DNA of 21,454 nucleotides from Ichthyophonus hoferi (taxonomy: Eukaryota > Opisthokonta > Ichthyosporea > Ichthyophonida > Ichthyophonidae): the NCBI GenBank assembly GCA_002751075.1, contig NAOQ01000204.1, positions 3,872-25,325 on the forward strand, in the 5' to 3' direction. The position numbers were made by a program, and so were the translations under genes. The notes under the pieces are model-generated. The model searched no databases and was not told the DNA's origin. It saw only the letters and a program-made list of their open reading frames with translations. Every line of letters begins with the position of its first letter. Within the stretch, counting starts at the first letter, position 1. Positions 1-10,700 of the stretch are shown piece after piece.

Positions 1-101
1 GGCGAAACAAACAGGAAGTTAAAATACAGGAAAACTCCTTTGTCGCCTCCTCGGACATGAGTTTTAATTACCCTAGTAGTGCCAGCACAAATAAGCTTTA
101 A
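1..101 (+). CDS. possible C-terminal exon of a gene entering from the left (partial)
   Basis: Reading from position 3, one frame is open from the window edge to a TAA at 99-101 and gives about 32 residues, beginning RNKQEVKIQENSF and ending PSSASTNKL. The stretch is richer in G+C than the sequence after it and has a balanced, serine-rich composition, unlike translated AT-rich intergenic DNA. There may be an acceptor AG at 28-29 (TACAG before GAAAAC), so the exon could start there and not at the edge. No domain is recognisable, and a serine-rich tail carries little family signal. A 32-codon open frame can arise by chance, so this is a moderate-to-weak call. A possible polyadenylation hexamer AATAAA lies at 633-638. 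Confidence 0.38.
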   Translation, partial: RNKQEVKIQENSFVASSDMSFNYPSSASTNKL

Positions 102-1686
102 AAAATTACCAAGTAGAAATTGGCCTTTGATTATAATTTATAACACGCTATTAATATCAGTTAGTAGTCATGTTGGTTTTTCTCAGTTCCTATATTGGTT
201 CAAAACGGGAATATTAATATGTGAACTGTGTTTCACCATAAATACATTATATTGTACTAGTCACATTTAAGATTACATGTAAATGTCCGTACTTATTCCT
301 TTCCTCTTTATAATACGTGCTCATAATTATGTAAACCGCGTTTTTCAAATGTCCGAATTGACATCTGTAGTGCCAATTAGTTTAATGTGGAATATATATT
401 TTATTTTTTAAAATTACATTTTGTTTTAAAAGTTAACTGGACATCCATATTAAAACGTTTTTTTTATGGTATTATCTTGCAGGAAAGACATCCCGTTATT
501 TCAAAGTACTCCTAATATTGTTTGGCTTATTGTGCAGTTGGTTTTGTGTAGGAGAATGGGCCTGCTAAAAATATCATGGTATTGCTGGTAGCAATTTCAA
601 TATTTTTACTTTAGGCCCAAGAGATTCATCATAATAAATATGCATAATATAGTCTAATGTTGAGGGTTTCTTTGAATAATTTTTTTATTTCATCTTTGGT
701 TTTTGTGTAATGTTTATACATTCAAAATGTTTTAGTAAATCAAGTTACCCGATTGCTTAATTTCTTTAAATACAGAAATAGCATTTTCAATTCGATTAAA
801 GTTTTTCATATAACAAACTATCCCAATTTTAGTTTAGGTCCTTATATTCTTTCAAGCACAAACCTACATCATGACATTTAATTTCCTTTGTTGCTGTTTA
901 TTCATATTATTTTAATCTCTTTTCCGGTTTTAAAACTCTTCCTTGTAATCTGATATTATTACACATAGAATAAAATAAATGACAATGAATATGTTTTTCT
1001 TTAACATACTTTTATTAAGGTAGATTACGATGGAGAAGAGTAAGTGCTAGCTAGATCAAGTGTACAAAAAATGCTACCTTAGGCTGTTTCTTTTCGTTTC
1101 TTTTTGCTACACACTGTATTTTCTAGGTCTGTTTGCCAACCTCACATAACCCCATTGTACCTGACCCAAGTATATATTGCTCTAGTATTTATCAGAATGG
1201 GTTTATTTGATTGACATGTTTGTATTAAAGATGGTTTATTCAATTTTTATATATAAAAAATACGCTTTACATTTTCTTGCACCTTAATCCTAAAGCCTAC
1301 AATGTTGCCTAAGTTCCGTCTCCATTAATATAATTTATTTTAGAATAGAATAAATGTTACAATCTTTCAGTGATTAATTAGACCTTCTTTATTCCATCAA
1401 GTCAGGAGCTTAAGTTTATCATAGGATCGGATTCCATTAAAATCTGTAATTGCCAATTATTATCCCGAGTAAGTTAATAATAATTTAAATTAACTAATAT
1501 ATTGGTATATTTTAAATAGAGTTTGTTTTTATTGGCTAAGTATATCTGTATACATTCCGATCGTGCTGATAAGAATCGTGTAAAAGCACATTATTTTCGT
1601 AAACAACATCGATATATTTATTATATTTAGGGATGTGTTTTTTTTTTTGTATTTGAACATATTTCTTTTGCATTTTTCGAGTAATA
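102..1686. other. intergenic region, AT-rich
   Basis: This 1.6 kb holds no exon that I can support. It is strongly AT-rich with runs of T. It would contain the 3' untranslated region of any gene ending at 101 (AATAAA at 633-638) and the promoter of ATG101 at its right end. A CCAAT-type core lies at 1531-1535, about 150 bp before the ATG101 start codon. No transfer RNA, ribosomal RNA or long repeat was seen. Confidence 0.5.
1531..1535 (-). promoter_or_regulatory. CCAAT-box core upstream of ATG101
   Basis: ATTGG lies in the context TTTTTATTGGCTAAG, about 150 bp before the ATG101 start. Nearly the same context (TTTTATTGGCTAT) lies at 12138-12149, upstream of the unidentified minus-strand gene. 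Matching placement upstream of two genes suggests an NF-Y type promoter element. A single pentamer is weak evidence on its own. Confidence 0.3.
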
Positions 1687-4600
1687 ATGAATTTTGAAGT
1701 ATTTAATATTGACCTGGTGGGTGTCTACAATCTTTTTGGTTTCATTTGCCAATAAATCAAATGAACATTTAACAAACGAGCATTTAACATTTTGTGCTAT
1801 TATTTTTTATATCAAGTTTTAAATGAACAAGTGGTTATTCTTACTCGTTTAACTTTCCTTATCTTGCTTAATTGTAATGAAAAGTTATGAAATATTTTAT
1901 GATAATTTTTTATTGAAGAGTTGTACGCATATAGACACAAGTTCAATACTTTTATACGGATCTACATACATGCTCTTTGTGTTTGAACTCTTCAATATAC
2001 CCATTGCCACCCTTGTATGTGACATTTTTCCATTGCCTTTCTATTTGGTAGATGCATATATACACTGGTATCTATGGTGCTAAATATTTTGTTTTCGCTT
2101 CATTGCCTAAAATTCCAATACACCCTCATGTCTCTATGTTTTATGAGCCTGACTCACTCTTCTCTCTCTAGCAACCTCTTCCGTTATCTCAGTTAAAAGA
2201 ACTTATTACTGGTAGGTGCTATGCATATATCATTTTTTTTGACATTATCTTGAAAGTGGTATTATTCAAACTCTATGATATACAATTCACTGTGTTTGTT
2301 TCACCGTACCATTAAAAATACTTCCTCCTGTACACATATTAGGTACTAATAACAGAGTTCAAAAAAAAAAGATAGTATGGAATCATACAGCAACAAAGCA
2401 ATTATCAAAATGTAGTGGAGCACATAAATTCATACTTCCCTAATCATTGTCCTTATAAAATATATTATAAAGGTATAGGTATCAAGTATAGTAATATTCC
2501 TCCATTTACGACTGTCTACACAACACTATTAAAGTATATTTTTTAGAAATGCGTACACATGCAAATTCACTCATATATATATATACATACAATCAGCTTT
2601 TTGAACGCATACAAATAATTTCCCGAGAAAAAAATACAAACCTCTGGTTGTGCATTAAAATAAAAATACATTTCTATTTCATATACTATATAGGCTTGGT
2701 CTGCCACCCTTATACGGTGGTCATATATATATGTTCCGGGTCTACATGTGATAGGATTATACCCTCTGCTATTGGAATATCGAGTTCCGAGTGTTTATGT
2801 ATGATATCAAATATCACCCTTTTACTAGATAGCTATAAGTAACCAAATATGTTATTTGAAGGTTTTATTTAACAGTCATTATCCATGACCATAGTCATAA
2901 TGTATCTATACAAGAGATTATTGGGTGCTATCTAAGCATGAATATTTTGAAACATATAACCTTGCCTTTTCCTTCTTTCCTATCTTCTTCCCCTTCTACT
3001 CTCCTCTTCCTCTTCCTCTTTCATCCTAATATATCTTTCAAAACTCTTGCTCCCCTCTTGTTATCTTCTCATTCTCTTCTTTCCGTAGGTGTCCTACATA
3101 CTATTATCTTCCATCGATCCTTTGGTACTGTAATGCCCTTGACTGTAGATTGTCGTACTGTTAATGGTAGTTATGTAACATGCTCTGATGACGGTGGGAC
3201 AATCAGCAAGATGGTTGATGATAAGGTTGCTAGGTTTTTTCAGATTATGTGTAAGAGTCCAATAGGAACTACAGAAAAACGTGGACAGGTATAGTTGTTG
3301 ATTGTCTCTTTTACTATTGTTGTTGTTATGTTAAAATGTGATATGATAAGTGAGGTAGAACTAATATAGTAGATAACAGGTAAGACTAGAAGAGAGTGAT
3401 AACTAGAAGGTAGGGAGAGGGAGAGGGAGTGAGAGAGGGATTATTATATATATATGTAAAAAGGAGAGAAGGAAATGACAGTTATATAAATTTATAAGGG
3501 GATAGACAATAACTGTAATCTCCTATATAGTATTGCAAGCATTGTAGGAGAGTAAAATATTACAGAGTAGACGGAGTAACTTAGAATATATAAAAACTGG
3601 CCTATAAGTTTTTCTGTAGTATCCTAGTTGATTGGTTGCCGTCAACACCAATCTGCCAGTAATCTTTAGTCATTTAAATATACGTTATTCTATCATTACA
3701 AGCTAGCATAATGTAAATATAAAAATATTATATAATTACCACTACTTTATTATAGCCATGTACAAGTATTTTGGGTCAGCTCATAACCGACATCAGTGCA
3801 CTTAACTTTATATTTTATATTTATTATATCTTTTTTCAACTATAACTATAGGTGAAAATCAGGTTTTTAAACACTCCATTGGTAGTGATCTGAATTTATT
3901 TCTTTTACAGTTTACCCACGGATTTATTTTTCTTTTATTTCTATTTATCTCCCCTAGTTATAGGTATATATATATATATATCTTTATTTGGTTGCTTTTA
4001 CTGACAACGGTTTTTCCCACCCCTAAAAATGTTTATGTATAGAAGCACATACTAGTACAATTAGTAACCGTTTAAACTACATGCACATACATACACACAC
4101 ATAAATATACATGCATACATCAACCACATACACATTTCTTCCGTTCTTTATAGTTAGTGCTTCAATTCTTTGACAAACGCCATTGTACCAACATACTTGG
4201 GTTTCAAAAGACAGAAAAAGTTGTATGGGAGGAGTGGGTGATAGGAGTGAAACTGATTAATCCACATCCTGATGTAGGTAAGTCCTTTCTTTGTTTTACT
4301 ATACTTTGTTTAATGATTTATAGTTATGACTCACTAACAGATAAATGTTTTTAATATTTCAAATTAAAACTTTATCTCCTCGTATCCACGTGTTAAATGA
4401 ATGATTGGCGTTGGAAATACGAGATAGAGAAAACAGATTGCGATGATAAGAAGTATACAGACATAAGCGATAAAAGAGATTAATATAGAAACAGAGATTA
4501 GCTCAAATAGTATGTTAGAATTGATAGGGGAGGTCATAAGGAATAGAAGGTTATTAAGGAGAGAGATATACATTAGGATGGATTGAATAGAATGGCTTTA

Positions 4601-5415
4601 CTGGTTGATAAGGTACATTAAAATACATTACTTTTTGAGACCGAATGAGAATAGGCTATCTGTGCCTATAGTGTTTAGGCATCCTTTTTTGCATAAATGA
4701 TAGAGTTGGTGATTAGTTTAAAGGGCATGCGAAAATTTAATGGCTTTGTGTACCCAATGAGAATAAACCATCTGAAGCTATATGGATGAACGATTGGATT
4801 GGGCTTCAGCACAGATTATCAATAACCGCCAATGAAGGACCTACAATACCTTGTTAATACTATGGGTGGGATGGGTGCAATACACTACTAGACCAAGCAG
4901 TGTATAGACAGAGAGCCGAGCATGAGTTGCGAGAGGCAGTTACCAATGTGATTCATATCACCCATGCCAAGTATGAGCATATGCCTAGGGTTACTAATGA
5001 TGTTCTTCCTGCATTTCCTTTTGATGTAGGTTGTTTGATTGTATAATAATACTCCTGTCATTTTTTATTATATTATGTTTAGCACACTGTTACATATATA
5101 CATACATGCATACATACATACATACGTACATACATACACACATCTTCATTTAGTTTATCTGTTTAGTTTATTTTTTCACCACTGTCTATATATATATATA
5201 TTTATTGTACTGTTATCTCTCCCCATATGGTCTGTTGTGCAAGCACACTATGAAAACATAAGCTTAAGATTTATATTTTAATAGATTTATTATGGTATAA
5301 CAACCTCATAATATATACACAGATAACCATACCAAAGGATCAAGATAAAGATACATGGTCCAGTTTTGATATTGTGCGGAAGATGTTTTCCGACTCTTCT
5401 ACTCCTTTCTCTTAG
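1687..5415 (+). CDS. ATG101: ATG101, autophagy initiation HORMA protein, six exons, complete
   Basis: Exons are 1687-1716, 2172-2211, 3089-3288, 4154-4277, 4892-5025 and 5323-5415 (TAG stop). All junctions are GT-AG and phases agree throughout, giving 206 residues (human ATG101 has 218). ATG101 is a HORMA-fold partner of ATG13 in the ULK1 autophagy-initiation complex. Recognisable blocks, compared from memory with the human protein: MNFEVFNIDL at residues 1-10, VLHTIIFHRSFG near 25-36 (human VLHTVLLHRSTG), VVWEEW at 113-118 (human IPWEVW), a charged helix around 135-160 with KYEHMPRV (human RHEYLPKMP), and a C-terminal helix with FDIVRKMF. The 30- and 40-nt first exons are easily missed by gene finders. 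At the WF-finger position the residues are L105-G106-F107, so the tryptophan appears absent. The start is the first ATG giving the family N-terminus before a donor. Intron 2 ends in a very long pyrimidine tract. Confidence 0.9.
2959..3088 (+). repeat. long polypyrimidine tract at the end of ATG101 intron 2
   Basis: About 125 bases that are almost all C and T on the plus strand, made of loose CTT, CTTCC and CTCTTC units, run up to the acceptor AG at 3087-3088. Acceptor tracts are normally 10-30 bases, so this is exceptionally long and probably an expanded simple repeat. Confidence 0.75.
3405..3440 (+). repeat. purine (GGGAGA) simple repeat in ATG101 intron 3
   Basis: GGGAGAGGGAGAGGGAGTGAGAG-type imperfect purine repeat, followed by a short TATATA run. 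Intronic simple sequence. Confidence 0.7.
3965..3981. repeat. (TA)n microsatellite
   Basis: An uninterrupted TA dinucleotide run in ATG101 intron 3. Confidence 0.9.
4079..4133. repeat. (CATA)/(CA) microsatellite
   Basis: Imperfect CATA and CA repeats shortly before ATG101 exon 4. Confidence 0.75.
4641..4785 (+). repeat. diverged direct repeat pair in ATG101 intron 4
   Basis: A roughly 30-base segment beginning CCGAATGAGAATA at 4641 recurs at 4753 as CCCAATGAGAATA. Further partial matches follow in each copy (CATCTG/TATCTG, then GCCTATAG/AGCTATAT). The copies are 112 bases apart. This may be an old local duplication or part of an old insertion. Confidence 0.4.
5092..5142. repeat. (CATA)n microsatellite
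   Basis: About ten tetranucleotide CATA units with single-base interruptions, in ATG101 intron 5. Confidence 0.9.
5187..5201. repeat. short (TA)n microsatellite
   Basis: TA run in ATG101 intron 5. Confidence 0.8.
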
Positions 5416-6316
5416 TTATTATATCTATTGGGCGTCCCACCATAACATATACTCTATCTATCTCACCTATCATTTATATATTATTCCATTCTTTTCCAAC
5501 ACCTTATATCTCTTTCATTTTCTTTGTAATCCATCTCTTTTTATTTTCCACTGACTAACTCTCTCCCCACCTTCTTCTAGTTCGATTTATTTTTCTTTTT
5601 TATAGCTATTTTTGTTTGAATAATTTAGCACCTAATCATGCACATTCATTTTAAGAAACATGCGTCTCGTAAACGCACAGCACAAACCCAAATGATACGA
5701 ACACAATTTATAATACCCTTCTTAAGATTATATATATATTGTTTATTTACGCTTATACTGATTTACATATTGCTGTGCTCGAGCTTATTTCAAGTTATAT
5801 TTCATTCTACAGCCCTAACAATTCATATTAATATGGTACCATACTCACTGTAGTTAGTCCTGCTGATATACACTAATTTAGCGTATTGTATCACTATAGT
5901 ATAATATTCATATTCAGAATGGTTTATTCTGCACTTCTCATACGCATTATATATGCAGTTTTTTATTCAAAGTTAAAAGATAAATCTAATTCGGTTTTTT
6001 TAATTAATCTGTACACTTGATATTTTTAATAAATAACATGCAAGCCATTGCCATATGGCAACATAACATAATGGTAAACGAGTACATACATTATTCATTA
6101 TTTGTTACTATTCCAATATGCCCCTTAGAGATAATCCCCTTCAATAGTTTAAATAGATTTAATTACTAATTCTTGCTTCACAGTTAAGATGATTCCCATG
6201 GTCTTTATTTATATTTCTCCTTATGTATGTACATGTTTACATATTCTAAATAAATAAATCAACTATTATTTTTAATTATCAATCTATTCTTTATAATATA
6301 ATAATATAGTTTCCAA
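5416..6316. other. 3' flank of ATG101, AT-rich, no gene seen
   Basis: The stretch after the ATG101 stop contains short pyrimidine-rich and AT-rich sequence. The first plus-strand AATAAA that I find is at 6028-6033. A 71-codon ATG-initiated open frame at 5638-5853 is hydrophobic with ordinary AT-driven composition and no family resemblance, so I treat it as noise. Confidence 0.45.
6028..6033 (+). terminator. candidate polyadenylation signal of ATG101
   Basis: AATAAA 613 bases after the ATG101 stop codon, the first canonical hexamer downstream on that strand. In 70% AT DNA the hexamer is common by chance, so support is positional only. Confidence 0.25.
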
Positions 6317-7480
6317 TGCCTAGCATTGAATTGGCAGGGATAGCACCACCTAAAAGAATAAGATAATAAACCCAAGAGAGTCAGTCAAAATGGGCATAGT
6401 AAAGTATAGGTTAAGACTTCTTATTTATTTGATCATTATAGGCACTGGTACAACTCGGAAGGTGTCATATGTTTTGAGTCCAGACAACATATTGCTTAAG
6501 CATCCTGCCTAAGACAAGTCCTGCTGACTTGTTTAATAATAAAAATATCTTAGCATATCCCAATGAATAGTGACAATAGTTATTATTTACATCGTAATAT
6601 AGCACTCCTTACTGATTGGTTTCATTGTGTAATTTGCACATTAGCACCTAAACAAATCAAAGCATCGATTCCCTCTGAATTAGAACAAGGGTATAATTAT
6701 TAGTCAGGTACCTAGAGAGTGGGTATATGGGCCTTCTATAGAACCTCTACCACAACAATTGAGCCTTAAGGACAGATCAGATCAAGTAATTATTACCATT
6801 AGTAAATAGACTACCAGTTGTAATGTCAAATTCTTAAAGGTTTAGGGTGTTAGAATGGAGAAAATAAAGGGAGAAAACACATACAAGCGTATGGTTACCA
6901 CCTGAAACAAAAAGAAAATATTCTTAAGAAGATCAGTTATTTAGACAACAACATTTGGTCAAATTGAATATGATTACAATATCATCTATTGTGACTACTT
7001 CTAGCGAGTTATAAGAAGTTGATCTATTCTACATTTCCAACACGAGAAACATTGTTATTAAAGCCATTGCCTGTATGTCTGGGTATTCAATACCAGTATA
7101 TAAAAAGCTAAGAATAGATCATATTAGAGAGAGATGCAATAGCAACAATATTAAGGGGTGTACATATCAATGTTTTTAAACCACTGCGCGGTATTAAACT
7201 GTATGAACTACATCTCCCAGTAAGGAATAAGCCAACGTAAGGATAAACCGTTGAGCATACTCTAACCTGTTTATTGTGTGGTCTCAATAGACCTATAATA
7301 CGAGAAGGGAAGACTATAACTAATATACATAGAGGCTACCGTTTGTTTATGTTCATGGTGAGACTGGTTAAACAGGGTTAAGTACATGTTTCTATAGGAG
7401 TGACAATAATAACTGTATGACTGTGGGAAGAGTTCGACGTCCATTCTAGTTGCATATAGCCCTAATAGTGGGTTTGCATG
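6317..7480 (+). pseudogene. decayed, unidentified coding-like stretch (old element or dead gene)
   Basis: Compared with its surroundings, this 1.1 kb has less simple sequence, more G+C and, on the plus strand, several blocks of 25-45 codons whose translation looks like ordinary globular protein (for example blocks containing DHYRHWYNSEG, or CLLCGLNRP with a C-x2-C pair). It is broken in roughly ten or more places and no intact frame or splice structure accounts for it. The family is not established. One short block faintly recalls the terminal helix of D5-like primase-helicases of large DNA viruses and their integrated relatives, but the match is too short to assert. No flanking long terminal or inverted repeats were found by eye. 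It lies between two convergent host genes, where insertions are usually tolerated. It appears old, since no block exceeds about 45 codons. Chance open frames remain a possible explanation. Confidence 0.33.
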
Positions 7481-7598
7481 GTGTATGATATATTATAGTG
7501 ATATGGTAAGAGGGTACGAAGGTGATATTGTATACTAAATAGTACATCAGATAACCTGATAACCTGTTACTCTATACTTGTTCGAAATACTGAAGTAA

Positions 7599-7616
7599 TA
7601 TATATATATATATATA
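7599..7616. repeat. (TA)n microsatellite
   Basis: TA run just beyond the 3' end of the minus-strand gene that stops at 7720. Confidence 0.9.
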
Positions 7617-7719
7617 CGGTATGATTTTGGGATTCGACATATCTCCCAAATAATACGATTTACAATCGTCTCGCATAACAAATCAAATCAATTATAAGAT
7701 ACTGGAAGGGTAACCTTGA

Positions 7720-10700
7720 TTACCAGATAGAGTCTTCGTCAGAGTTCGTACCAAGTGCTGTTATATATATATGATAGTATGCATGATAGTATGTATGTAT
7801 GTAGGTAGGTATGTATGTAGTTGTAGACATGCATCAGTCAACTTGAGTATTAATCGACTTAAACATATACATATATTGGCATTAGTCCAAAGCCATACAG
7901 ATATAGATACAAAATACCTTACCCTTTAAGGTACAAAAAAAACACACCATCATACAAATATACTACCTGCTAGTCACATACACAATCGACTAACAAGCTA
8001 TAAACAGATGAAAAAAAAGAAAAAAAAGACAGTAAACAGAGTAAGGTGTAGCAGTAATATAATGGCACAAACCTGATGTAGCAGGAGTCCATTTGCTCTG
8101 AGGGGGTGGGGGAGGTTTCCATGTACAAATATTGGCAGGCTGAGTTTGACGGTATTGTCGTAGACGATCACCCTAGTTGTATGAAAATTAGTGTAAGTTG
8201 AGAGGTTATAGACTAATATTACATTAGAGTATTTGCAGCTCCATTATATACATGTTAAGTAAACGTATAATAGTATGTGTTCACATGCTCATTAAGAATG
8301 CTAGGATAGTTATTATATTATTGCTTTCTTATTTCAAAACCTAAATCAATAAACACCTTTTTCTTACTACCTCTACATCACTGCCCCGTTCTTTATTTCA
8401 ACCCTGTATTCTATTCAAATCAGATTAGTTTGTTCTTACACTAATATATCTGTATACTTGGCTTGCTTATTATAATTCATGGCTATTTTTCAAACTATAT
8501 TTGTTTTTATAAAATTGTAAACCCATTTGCATATATGCATATATTCTTATATGTATATATATATTGTATACTAGTTATATGAATGGGTACAAGTCTTTAT
8601 ATATATTACTTCATCTACGCAGATAAAGCCAATAGAGCAAAGAACATATACGCACACATACATATGTATACCCTTATTATAACACCCAATGTGATATAGA
8701 TTAGCCAGTGTAACGTAGGTGCCAGTAGTGATTGCAATACAATTATGTCAAAAGGCAAAGTAAAATAGAAATACTGTAAAGATGAAACGAGACTATCTAG
8801 ATAGGTGCATATTAGTTAGTTATAATATATGATATTATGTATAATAGTATGTGCTATGGTATACCAGTACCACAGTCTATATAGACCTACTAGCGTATAT
8901 GCAGCTCACCTGTATAGCAGTCATTGCCTCCTTTATCGCTTTTTGCTTCTCTATCCTTTTCTTATTTTTCTTTTCTGTTTTAGATATGGCTTCCTTTTTC
9001 CCATCCCTCGCTTGAGGGACAGAACCTACCCCGGCAAGTACTGGCTTGGGAGGACCTAGATAAAAAGAAGGTTAGTAAGTACTTGTGTAATATCAATAGG
9101 AACAGAGGAGTCAATACATCGGTAATAAATGTAAACGTAGTAGTGTAAATATAGACTTACATAACAAGGACGATACGTGTACAAGTGTGACTAAGGATGG
9201 GAGTTATTGTGAACATAATTGAGAGTATGTATACAAAGCATAGCTAGCCATTAGATAAAGGTATCATTGTGAATAAACATTCGCATACCTACCTCTAGGA
9301 GAATAGAGTGTGGAATGTGGGTGTATACAGGCAAAAGATAAGGACAAATCTACGAGAATACTACGTGGAGATAATTTATATTTATAACTATAATGGTAAA
9401 TAACTACAAGAATGCATTTAAATTTATTAAGAATATATATGGTAGACAAACTACCTGTAGTTGCTGTCTTCTGTTTACCAACTACTCTTTCCCAGCCATC
9501 ATCGGCTGGATCCCTAGCATAATCTTTAACCTGTAACCACCATCATACACATGGTTTAAATAATATGTATAATATGTATAATATGTATACAATCTACACA
9601 CTATATATGCATACCCTACTTTCCCTTTATGGCTATCTCACCTACCTATTCTATCAAAATATCCTACAGCAATAATGGGTCTGCATAAATGCACATTATC
9701 CACAAGTACCATTTCATTCACCTTCAAACTACACGTTATATATTATTATATTATTATTATACACTCTCCTTTCAACACCCACGATTATGAGCCATTCGTC
9801 TACTATATATATAATGCATATATTATTGATATGTGTTCTGCCAAACATGTACTCAAAAATATCCCTTAGTATATACCTACATAACGAGATGAACAACAAC
9901 CTTTTGCAATATAACTATTATAATCGCAACAATCCTTTATTAATATACTTACAGTCTTTGGTTTAGGGCCAGGTTTCTTAAGTAGGAGTATATCGCCTTT
10001 TAGTTCTGTTATATAACGTATGAGAGAGTCGGTATTATATATATATATTACTAATGTATGTAATCAAGGCGGGGTGTATGCTATAAAATATATATAAACA
10101 AATGGATTGACAAAAATACATACAGACTTAGATGAATAAGTGCATTGACATATACATACGGATATACTTAGATACTATAATATATAAAACTTTAAATAAA
10201 AATACATTCTTAATCCTTAAACACAATAGTTCACTAATAAGTACAGTCTCTCTCTAGTACTTCCTCAAATCATGTGTCAAGAAAATCAACAAAAAAAGCG
10301 TTTATTATTATGATATGCTCTTGTAGGGTATATATTTCAATATCTTAATCTTTTAAAATATCCAATTGAATATACTGCAGGCTATAAATATATATAATAA
10401 AATAAGAGAGAAAGAATGATATAAGTAGCTATATATGTGAATTCGCATGCATAGATGTATTATACCTATAGAAACATGTGTAAAAAGGTGTATCAATATA
10501 TAGACACATAACAACTAGAAAGGTTAGAAAGGTAAGTAACACAACACATTACCATCATCCGAATCAGTATCCACAGTCATAGCTACTCCTTTGGCCTCGG
10601 TAAACTTTGCCTTATGCTCCTGTTCATTTCTTTGTGTTTCTTTTCCCAAATCAACTACATCCTTATTAATAGCTTGCGCATAACTAAAACTACTACTCTC

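Noticed and set aside
1021-1052. ATGGAGAAGAGTAAGT at about 1030 as a possible ATG101 first exon
   Set aside because: It would end in phase 1, which does not fit exon 2 at 2172, and it lacks the family N-terminus. The ATG at 1687 fits both.
2938-3088. ATG-initiated frame rich in Ser, Pro and Phe leading into ATG101 exon 3
   Set aside because: It is translation of the pyrimidine tract in intron 2. The two small upstream exons give the family N-terminus instead.
4364-4573. A 69-codon minus-strand hydrophobic open frame in ATG101 intron 4, and its charged plus-strand reading
   Set aside because: The stretch is purine-rich, which gives charged peptides on one strand and hydrophobic ones on the other with few minus-strand stops. 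No splice sites or family resemblance support it.
5039-5853. Short plus-strand open frames rich in Tyr, Ile and His
   Set aside because: They are translations of CATA and TA microsatellites and AT-rich flanks.
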